From: Conidiobolus incongruus B7586
Taxonomy: Eukaryota; Entomophthoromycota; Entomophthoromycetes; Entomophthorales; Conidiobolaceae
Direction: 5' to 3'
Length of the DNA: 29,387 nt
Assembly (NCBI GenBank): GCA_000697335.1
Contig: JNEM01009200.1
Coordinates: 1-29,387 of the forward strand
Part shown: one piece after another, positions 20,823 to 29,387 of the stretch
Layout: each line of letters opens with the position of its first letter
How positions within the stretch are numbered: the stretch's first letter is position 1
Notes under the pieces: model-generated
What the model was told of the DNA's origin: nothing
The model's database searches: none
Seen by the model: the letters and a program-made list of their open reading frames with translations, nothing else
Program-made: the position numbers and the translations under genes

Positions 20823-21062
20823 ACCCGAATTAAATAACTTATAGGGATTATATATTAATATGTATTTACTAATTATATATATCAAGGAATTAAATCATAT
20901 ATTTATATTTGAAAATAAATTATACAAAATAAGGTTAACTATTATTATTTAATATAATTGGATAATTATTTAGATTTATTAAATATTATTTTAATAAATA
21001 TAAGCAATTTTCAAAGATTTTTTTATATTTTTTTTATAAATTGAATTATTTATAATTTTAGG

Positions 21063-21095
<33 letters not shown>

Positions 21096-22808
21096 AGTAT
21101 TTGAAATACCATTAATAAAAACTATTTAAGATTAATTGGTTAAGTTCATTCTTTGGTTAATAATGCTTAACTATTTGAATACTAAAATGAGTATAATTTT
21201 ATATCAAACGAGCTATTATCAAGAAAAGGTGTATCTCTGGATAGGCAATTTTATATTAGTAAAATAATGTAAAATCTTCCTTAAATTAGAAATGTTGTTA
21301 TAAATAAACCTAGATAATTCATACCATTTCAACTTATAAACCCTTAGACAAAATACTATTAAATATATTAATTACCAATAATGTCAATAATATTTTACCA
21401 AATTTGCACTCTTTATATATAATATATCAATTTAGAATGATTAATCATTGATGTTTATTTGATATTAATGTCGAAAAAAATTGTTAAATATATTGCAAAT
21501 TATTTTAATCAATATTTATAAAATTACAATAATATATATTTTTGAATAATATTTTAAATATAATTAGGATCAATAATTGAAAATACAAATAATTTTGTAA
21601 ATACATATTACAATTATTAACCAATAGTATTCTATTTTGCTGTTTTGGAAAAAGAGTATAATGTTATTACTAAAAATAATAACAAATAGCTATGAATAAT
21701 AATTTGTATTGAGTATATTCTAATATAATCTATTCATTATAATTGGTAATTTATGTATGAGAACAGATAATTTTGAATTGAAATTACTCAAAATTAAAAT
21801 AATTTGTTCATAATCAATATGAGTATAATAATAAATGGAATATTACACTATATGTGATTGCTTTAAATATTATCAATATCATTTTTTATTTATATGACAT
21901 TAAAATTTTTTAAACTAGATATCAGAATTTGAATTTTTGATTGATACAAGATAGGATATATTATTATATAATTTTTGACTGTTTTGGAAATTGCGAAAAT
22001 AATTTATCAATAAACTTAAAATCGCTTTAATTCTTGAAAAAGATAATTTCAATTGTATCCGAAATATATTTGCAAATTGCATTTAATTCAAATTATTTCA
22101 GGTTTTGTATCTTAAGGATATTTGCAATTTTTTCCGCAATTATTTTTTTAAAAAATGTGATAAGCTTGTATATTTAGTTCCTTTAAACTGAAAGGATAAA
22201 TTCATTTAAATATTTATCCTTCAAAACTATAAATTATTAATGAAAAAGATAAAAAATTTTTTGATGATTGGTAAAAATTATAGTTAAATATAAATGAATA
22301 GATTTTAAATTTAGAAAATTATTTTAAAAATAATTACAAATTCAAAGAACATTAAAAATAAACAATAAGATAACTATATAATTTTAAATATAGAGTTTAA
22401 ATGCTATAAGATCTATACCTGATCAAATTGAAATATAAAATTATTATGTTTGAATATGACTCACTAATAACTTGATCAATTTTAATATGTCGGTAAAATT
22501 CCTTAATTAAGAGAAATTAAATTAATCATATTATTATTTCTAATCAAGATCAATATAAATTTATCAATTGCAAGTTTTGTGTTGTGTAAAAAATCAAATC
22601 TTCCCACACTTTATATATAATTTTGGCAAACGTAAAGTCATATTATTAGGTAGTTAAGGATATGATTCCATTTTATACATTTTTAGGAACTAGTGGGGTT
22701 TGTGCAATAAGTCCCCCAAATTCCATTTTCGATTTTTATCAAATCAAAGTTTCTATATTTATTCAAATTGCGCTTTTCGATTCTATTCACTAATTGGTTG
22801 ATTTGATT
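20823..22808. other. AT-rich intergenic region
   Basis: About 2 kb between the GAD pseudogene and the TRP4 control region. It contains an (AAT)n microsatellite and no supportable gene. Confidence 0.5.
21064..21094. repeat. (AAT)10 microsatellite
   Basis: Ten perfect tandem copies of AAT plus one base. Confidence 0.95.
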
Positions 22809-22825
22809 TGACGTCATTTTGACTC
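22809..22825 (+). promoter_or_regulatory. CRE and Gcn4/CPC1-type sites upstream of TRP4
   Basis: A perfect palindromic TGACGTCA (22809-22816) is followed four bases later by TGACTC (22820-22825), the core of the Gcn4/Cpc1 general amino-acid-control element. They lie about 215-230 bases upstream of the TRP4 ATG and about 50 bases upstream of a TATA box. In yeasts and moulds, tryptophan genes are induced by Gcn4/Cpc1 on amino-acid starvation, so this placement makes sense. Binding is inferred from motif and position only. Confidence 0.55.
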
Positions 22826-22871
22826 TTAATGTCATTTTAATCATTCCTTTGAATCAATATCAATTCATGAA

Positions 22872-22879
22872 TATAAATA
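22872..22879 (+). promoter_or_regulatory. TATA box of TRP4
   Basis: TATAAATA, followed by GTGGAGATGACC, one of the few GC-containing stretches here. It is about 160 bases upstream of the ATG and just downstream of the CRE/Gcn4-like pair. Confidence 0.45.
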
Positions 22880-23040
22880 GTGGAGATGACCTCTACTATT
22901 TGAGACTAATATTTAAAAAATATAAAAAAGTATAATACAATCAATAATAATCAATTGATTTATTATTGATTTAAAACTTGGAGTTAATTGTAATAATAAT
23001 AGTATTCACATTGATTTAAATATATTATAATATATCAAGT

Positions 23041-24084
23041 ATGAGTGACTATAATCAATTGAAACAATATATTCTCAAATTGAAGAATCAAACATCCGAA
23101 TTCACTGCAAAAGATGTTGAAGGAGCCTTCAAGCTTATTTTACAGGGTGAAGTTAATGAAGTTCAGATCGCGACCTTTTTAACCCTTTTAAGTACTACCA
23201 AATTAGACAGGGACCCTGATGTACTTTTCACTTGCGCCACCGTATTGAAGAATCTAGCAGTTCAGGTCGATTGGTCTGGTATCAAAACGCCGTTACTCGA
23301 TATCGTTGGTACCGGTGGTGACGGTAAAAACACATTTAATGTATCTACAGCTTCATCAATTGTAGTCGCCGCAGCTGGTGGTAAAGTTGGAAAAGGAGGA
23401 AATAAATCTTCCACCTCCAAATCGGGATCGGCAGACTTCTTAGAGGCTTTAGGAGCGAATATCGCCTCTTTGCAACCCCATGGAGTACCGCAAATCCTTC
23501 AAGAAGATAATTTTTGCTTTCTTTTTGCACCTCAATTCCACCCCATCGTGAAGAAAGTAGCTGCTATCCGTAAAAATATCCCATTTCCCACAGTTTTTAA
23601 TCTCTTGGGGCCTCTCGTTAACATGTGCTCTCCTACAAGACTCATCATGGGTGTATTCGACTACGATTTGGGCCGAGTAATGGCCGAAACATTACACAAA
23701 CTCGGAGCTGAAGAAGCGTTGATCGTCTTCGGCGATATTGGACTCGACGAAATCAGTCCCATTGGTACCACCACCACCTGGTCCCTCTCCAAAGGCAAAA
23801 TCACAGAACAAAAAATCAGTCCCAAGGACTTTGGACTCCCTGAGAATGAATTGAGTGAGGTTGCCGGTGGATCAAGCGAATTCAATGCTGAAATCTTTAT
23901 CAAAATAGCTAACAATGACTATGAGGGACCCATACTAGATTTTATATTATTGAATGCAGGTGCATTGCTCAAAGTTGGTGGTTTATGCTCCACATTCAAG
24001 GAAGGTGTCGCATTAGCTAAAAATGCTATCCAAACTGGTAAAGTTAAAGAAACCTTGAATCAATTCGTTAATCGATTAAAATAA
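23041..24084 (+). CDS. TRP4: Anthranilate phosphoribosyltransferase
   Basis: An intronless 347-residue frame encodes the enzyme that joins anthranilate to PRPP, the second step from chorismate in tryptophan synthesis (TrpD in bacteria, Trp4 in yeast). The helical N-terminal domain covers about 1-75. The PRPP-binding glycine loop GTGGDGKNTFNVST lies at 90-103, followed by KGGNKSSTSKSGSADFLEALG (118-138). The metal-linked acidic pair D236-E237 sits in GLDEISPIG, and PTVFNLLGPLVN is at about 183-194. Length matches stand-alone TrpD proteins, and it is not fused to other Trp domains. The start is the first ATG. One oddity: the family usually has KHGN or KHGG where this protein has K118-G119-G120, so the conserved histidine is a glycine. 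Regulation through Gcn4-like sites is likely (see 22809). Otherwise intact; the identification is secure. Confidence 0.96.
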   Translation: MSDYNQLKQYILKLKNQTSEFTAKDVEGAFKLILQGEVNEVQIATFLTLLSTTKLDRDPDVLFTCATVLKNLAVQVDWSGIKTPLLDIVGTGGDGKNTFNVSTASSIVVAAAGGKVGKGGNKSSTSKSGSADFLEALGANIASLQPHGVPQILQEDNFCFLFAPQFHPIVKKVAAIRKNIPFPTVFNLLGPLVNMCSPTRLIMGVFDYDLGRVMAETLHKLGAEEALIVFGDIGLDEISPIGTTTTWSLSKGKITEQKISPKDFGLPENELSEVAGGSSEFNAEIFIKIANNDYEGPILDFILLNAGALLKVGGLCSTFKEGVALAKNAIQTGKVKETLNQFVNRLK

Positions 24085-26155
24085 TGCTACTGCCATTATT
24101 ATTTCAAATATAATAAAATTAGAATAATTAATTTTAATCTACTTTTTTATCTAAGCTTAAATTAATTTTATACTATAATATTTCTAATATCTATTATCTT
24201 ATTTATTAACCTATTCTCAATCAACTCAATTGATATCATTAAGTTACATCATGAATTAATTAATGGGAGTTTTTAATTTTTCAATCTATAAATTTTTTAT
24301 TAATAATCATATTAAATTGTCAACTTATCAATTAATTTATCAATAGTTTTTATTAAATTGAATAATTAGTTAATTAATTTATCAATAAAATTAATTTATT
24401 ATAATTAAATTAATATATTTTATTATTTATTCCTATTTTAATTTTTAAAAAAAAAATGTAAAATAGCTAAAATTTATAATATATTCCATTAATTAAATTA
24501 ATAAATATTTAATTATTGAGATTGAGTGGATATTATACTATTCAACTAATGAATTTTTTTTATTAAAAAACGAATTAAATTTTTTTACACTGTATAATAC
24601 GTATATGCTAATAAAAATGACTGGGTTGTAATATTAGAAACAATGATTGATATTACAGTAAATTTTGGCCAATATTCGTAATATTCTAATACAAAATTGA
24701 CCTCAGAGTTCTTATGGCCAATATATCAAATTGCAAATATGTTAATATAGAAATTGTAAAACTCACTAACAAATATGGTGCTTTTAAAATTTAGTGTTTT
24801 TGCTGTAATATCGGGTATAATAGTTGAATTCAAACATCTTATTTAACTAAAATATTATACTCTAATAATCATAATACTTTAATTGTTTTTCAATTCAACA
24901 TAAATACTACATTAGATATATGAAAGTAACTATTATTAGAATTTAAAATAATCAATAGTCAATTCGCATATAGTCTTGGTATAAATAAATTTCAAAATAC
25001 TGTACTTAAATTTATTATATAAAACGATATTTAGATTTTAAAATAAAGGATAATAATATATTATAAATAACTCAAAATTTGTATATTTAAATAAAGTTTA
25101 AATTTATTAAAAATTTAAATTTAAATAATCAAATTCATATTAATAAAAAATCGCATATAATATGCTAAATTTTTAATTAGAAAAATATTTTGAAAATTAT
25201 AATATTAAAGATTTCAAAAAACGTTTTATAATATTAATGTTCCCTTATATAAATTAATATAATATTCTTATATAAAATAATGAAATTTTAGCTTTACAGT
25301 ATACTTCCTTAGTCCTTGAATAACCGTTCATTTGAAAATGTTTCTACAAGTGGTCAATAATTAATGCATTAAATTTTATTTTTTTAAAAAGAATATATAA
25401 TTCAATAATGTATAAACTCTATATCATATTTTTATATAAATCAAATTATCTAAAAATGATTTTTTTTTACAAAAACAAAACTTAGTATAAAGAGAAAAAT
25501 TTTGAAATTGTTAAATAGAAAAATATGATATTTTAACAAATTGTGATTAAAATATTTTTCAAAATTTTACCTCATTTTAAATTGTTAACATCTATTCACG
25601 AATAGTTGAAGTAATTATAATATCTTGTCTCATCATTATTATATTTTAAATTAATATCATTAATATATGCAATATATGTAATTTATCATACTTACAAATC
25701 CAATGTTCATACTAAATATGATCAAACTTAATAATTTTAGACAGAGAAAATATTATATACAATATATAAATTGAACTTTAATCAATTTATTATTACTACC
25801 AATCCTTCTTGATGATAAATATATATTATATATTAAAAATTTGGACTTATAATGATATGGGCTTCGCCATCTATCTATATATAAAATATAATTAATCTAA
25901 TATATCAAATTATATTATTGAAATAAAAGTATTAAGCAATTTTAATTAAATTTCATGTATAAAATTCATAAAAGCTGATTACACTTAGTAATATTCGATC
26001 ACATTAAAAATAACTTATGACATTATGTTGAATTAAATATTCTTAATTGCTCAATTTGAATTTAGAATTAAGATGTAAAATAATTTGAATAATTGGTATT
26101 AATATTTATAAAATATAGGTGATAAATTTTACATACACTTTGAATTAAGTGAGAG
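24085..26155. other. AT-rich intergenic region
   Basis: About 2 kb between the convergent ends of TRP4 and MPI. No gene, RNA or clear repeat is visible. A slightly less AT-rich patch at about 25300-25370 is unexplained. Confidence 0.5.
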
Positions 26156-27565
26156 TTAAACTTGGCAATAAGCCAAAAAGGTAATTAATTGATCTTCTTT
26201 GGATTCGAGTTCAAAGGAAGTGTGAGGAGGAATGAAGTATATTTTACCCTGATCAATGCTATACTCTTGTCCATCGACAATGACTGATCCCTTGCCTTCA
26301 GTACTCAAAAGGACACTAGGGCCGTTGAGGGCATTAATAGTTTCTTTTAGACCATTCTGTGTAAGACAAGTTCTGACTACTGAGAATTCTTCAATAGGGG
26401 GATCATACAAGGTGCTGTTCTTGGTAGATTGGAATGGAACACCACGCATGATTTGTTCAGGAGCATCTAAGCAACGATAAGTGAGCATACTTACTAAAAC
26501 ATCGACATCCTTGAACTTGGGAGTAAGGCCTGCGCGAACTACATTATCACTAGTAGCCATGCATTCAACACAATCTACAATATGTTAGTTATAAAAACAA
26601 AATAAACTATTTGATGCTTACCTCCTGATAAATAAGCGTGGGGTTCGTTAGCACAAAGGAATAAGGCATCACCAGGAGTCAAAACAACGTAATTCAATAG
26701 GAAAACACACCAACATCCAACATCACCAGGGTATTGGTTATGAACTCTGAGGAATAATTCATTCAATTGAGAGTCTTGGAGGGGTTGAGTATTAAGTCTG
26801 TTGATTAATTTATCCAATAATCGCTTGACGATTGTATCATCACTTGTCATAACCTTTTCAAATAATTTCTTGAGAGAAGATTTATGATCAGAGGAAGCGT
26901 GATTAATGAAATAAGACTTGACTTCATCCCCAACCAATTCAGAAAATTCAGGTACTTGTTCCAAAAATTGTTGGATTTGATCAAGAGGACGGAATCCACA
27001 AAGAGCCTCGAATCTAGTAAGTGCAATAGTCATCTCTGGCTTATGATTGGGGTCTTTGTAAATGTTGGGGCGTTCTCCATGAAGTTTTTGACCTAATTCC
27101 TTATCAGGATGAGCCTGAATAGAGAGAGCCTTTCCAACTGAGAGAACTTTGAATAAGAAAGGAAGGTCATTTCCAAACTTTTTGGTTATTTCAGCTCCAA
27201 GGTACTGTGAAGGATTCTCTTGAACGAGTTCGAGTAATTTCTTGCCACCATATGAAGGATCAGCGAGAACGGATGGTGCATTGGGATGTGTACCCATCCA
27301 TAACTAATTTAAGAAGAGTTAGTTTAAATAAAATTCAGAAAAATATATTAAAATATTTTTAAATGTGATTATATTGAATTAAATTTTTTTTTCAGAATCA
27401 AATCAAAATTTCTATTCTTTCAATTGTAAATATTCTCACCTCAGCATAAGGTTTTTGTTCATCGATATTGCTATTAAGAAGCTGAGCGACTTTACTAGAA
27501 AATCCTAATTTGCCCCAGTCATAATTTTGGGGAGTACAGTTTAATTCAAAGATTTTAGCTGACAT
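26156..27565 (-). CDS. PMI40: Mannose-6-phosphate isomerase (type I)
   Basis: Three exons (27565-27440, 27303-26622, 26574-26156) give 408 residues. This zinc enzyme interconverts fructose-6-phosphate and mannose-6-phosphate in the cytosol and supplies mannose for glycosylation and cell-wall mannan. The zinc ligands of the family are visible: Q105 and H107 in SIQAHPDK, E132 in PNHKPEM, and H264 in CANEPHAYL. Other hallmarks are YDWGKLG, YAELWMGTHP (restored by the first splice), FLFKVLSVGKALSIQ, the block DCVECMATSDNVVRAGLTPK just after the second splice, and the C-terminal VDGQEYSIDQGKIYFIPPHT. Intron 1 is 136 nt, much longer than any other in the window, with an ACTAAC branch-like motif; intron 2 is 47 nt. 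The start is the ATG at 27565 (MSAKIFELNC). No defects seen. Confidence 0.96.
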
Positions 27566-29009
27566 TTTTAAAGATAAGATCAAGAATAAAGATTTAACTC
27601 TTGTTCAAGATGATTGTGAATTTATAACTAAATGAATGATGTAACAACAATCCAATCAAACTGCTTCTTCAAAATAGTATTTTAGAATTAATGTGACATT
27701 TTGTTTCAAGATATTTCATGAATTAACACCTTCACTTTTAATCAATAATAACAATATACAGTTATTTTCAATTCCTTATTCATATCTTTATTAGTATTAT
27801 TTGAAATAAAATATATTATTAATTGATTATCATATTTTATGATATAATTTTGTATTGGTTATTCTCCACAATCATAAATACAAATACAAATACAAATATA
27901 TTATAATAATCTTGTCAAACAAATAATCATTTTAAATAACTAAAAAATCAATATAGGTTGTTACATCTATATTTGATAATTTGTATAGGGTAGAATCAAT
28001 AATTCTATTCAAAGCTTCCACATGATCTAAATTTCGATAAGTAACCAAAATCTAAATTTAGTTGTGATATAAATAGATTGAATTCATATTTTTTGAACTG
28101 ATAAATCTAAATATTATTTAATCATGAGAAAAATCAAATGTATGAGCCTATATGAATTTTATAAACATCTTAAAATTAAATAAACACAAAAATTATACTC
28201 AATTATAGATTCAAGTTTGAAAAATTGATCCAAGATTGGAAAAATAATCTAAAATTAAGTGAATATGTTTATATTTTAATGAAACATAATATATATTCTA
28301 CCACCTTTAAATACTATCTAGGGTAAAATCTACCTTGTTTCACCCAGTTATTTGATTTTATTCCATGATAAAATATATTTATTTAAATTGTACTAGGCAT
28401 TGTTATTTTTAAGTGACAAATGAATAAATTGAGGTAATCATTCATATTTTATTAAAGTCATATGTTCAGTGACTGAATAAAACTTGGATCCAATCATTCA
28501 ATAATATTGAATATATTAGTTGTCAACGATTTATTCTGATTAAATCAAAGAATGCCTTTTTTCTTAATAATAATTTAAATTTTCTAAATTTATATTTCAA
28601 TATGTCAATCATATCATAATCCCTTAAATTTTCAAGTTTATGATTTTTTAATAAAATTTCATAATTAAACACTCTTAAATTATTAATAGTCCAAATTCTA
28701 TTTTTAAATTTGCCTTAGTTTCATAGATATACTCCATTTAAAACAATGAAAAGAGCATATTCAATTGGAATCAACTATATTTAAATCCATTCAAACTGTT
28801 TTTGAATATTTAAATATAAAATTTAATTTGATATTAATTTTAAAATAATTAAAATTTTTGTATTAAATTATTTTTATTTTAGTATATATAAGTTAAAAAT
28901 AATATTCAAATTATTTAACTTTACTGAGTTTATTATTATAGATATTAAATTTTATCAATATTTTAAAATTATAATTAAATAAAATTATTAATATATAGTA
29001 GAGAATTAA
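27566..29009. other. AT-rich intergenic region
   Basis: About 1.4 kb upstream of MPI, holding its promoter and a short hexamer repeat. I see no gene. Confidence 0.5.
27876..27898. repeat. (AAATAC)n short tandem repeat
   Basis: Nearly four perfect copies of the hexamer AAATAC. Confidence 0.85.
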
Positions 29010-29387
29010 TATTTTTTTTAATTATTAGTAACTTTTTACCAGATTTTTAATAAGACTTTAATATTTATAAAAGTGTTCTTTTTATTAAAAACTGAACTTT
29101 GATTTATTTACAGGTATTTTTTTTCCTAAAAATATATATTTTAATTTTTTAAAATAAATACAATTATAGAAGTTATAACTTAATATATTAGGTATGATAG
29201 CTTTTTTTAATTTTATTATATAAAAAATTTTATACATTTCTAACTTTTGATATCTTGTAATTATTATTCAAAATAATATATATCTTTTATTTATAAGAAC
29301 ACTAATTAAAAATCATTTAATTTAAAAAAATAATATAATACTTATTATATATTAAATTACCTTTAAGAATTAAATATGAAAATTTAA
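29010..29387 (+). repeat. Decayed AT-rich repeat, copy B (cut by window end)
   Basis: Direct-orientation counterpart of about 9600-9965. Matching blocks include GTAACTTTTTA near its start, the 20-mer at 29259-29278 (one difference), and ACACTAA at 29299. It runs off the end of the window and its family cannot be told. Confidence 0.5.

Overview
The window looks like nuclear DNA of an AT-rich fungus. The gene set is fungal: a stand-alone TRP4-type anthranilate phosphoribosyltransferase, an Opi3-type phospholipid methyltransferase, a Dia2/Pof3-type TPR + F-box + LRR protein, Efg1, and Leo1. I placed 14 spliceosomal introns. Thirteen are only 47-59 nt long, most end in TAG, and several carry a CTAAY branch-like motif. 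A retained (though broken) LRRC40 gene argues against a close relative of Saccharomyces and fits an earlier-diverging fungus, but I cannot name the species. Intergenic DNA is extremely AT-rich; coding regions are clearly less so.

Layout from left to right: a decayed LRRC40-like gene (471-2414, minus); an intact glutamate decarboxylase (3288-4856, minus); an unusual GC-richer island at 5697-6028 that folds into a series of hairpins and is probably a structured RNA on the plus strand; a degenerate tRNA-Ser with anticodon ACT (6171-6252); OPI3 with five exons (6735-7540, minus); a short unassigned coding-like block (8264-8406, minus); about 2.8 kb of AT-rich DNA that includes one copy of a decayed repeat; DIA2 with five exons (11215-13158, minus); tRNA-Gln(CTG) (13555-13627); LEO1 (14092-15348, plus); EFG1 with four exons (15932-16934, minus); about 2 kb of AT-rich DNA; a full-length but broken second glutamate decarboxylase (19262-20822, plus); TRP4 behind CRE/Gcn4-like sites and a TATA box (23041-24084, plus); mannose-6-phosphate isomerase with three exons (26156-27565, minus); and AT-rich DNA ending in a second copy of the decayed repeat.

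The genes are not an operon or pathway cluster. They are unrelated housekeeping genes: transcription elongation (LEO1), ribosome biogenesis (EFG1), ubiquitin ligase targeting (DIA2), phosphatidylcholine synthesis (OPI3), tryptophan synthesis (TRP4), mannose supply for glycosylation (MPI) and glutamate catabolism (GAD). All seven intact genes end in TAA.

Two themes deserve attention. First, decay is biased from G:C to A:T: every one of the eight premature stops in the LRRC40 relic, and the two key changes in the tRNA-Ser, can be explained by single G:C-to-A:T transitions. Second, the hairpin-rich island at 5.7-6.0 kb is the best candidate for an undescribed element. I found no gene cluster that looks like a new multi-gene system.
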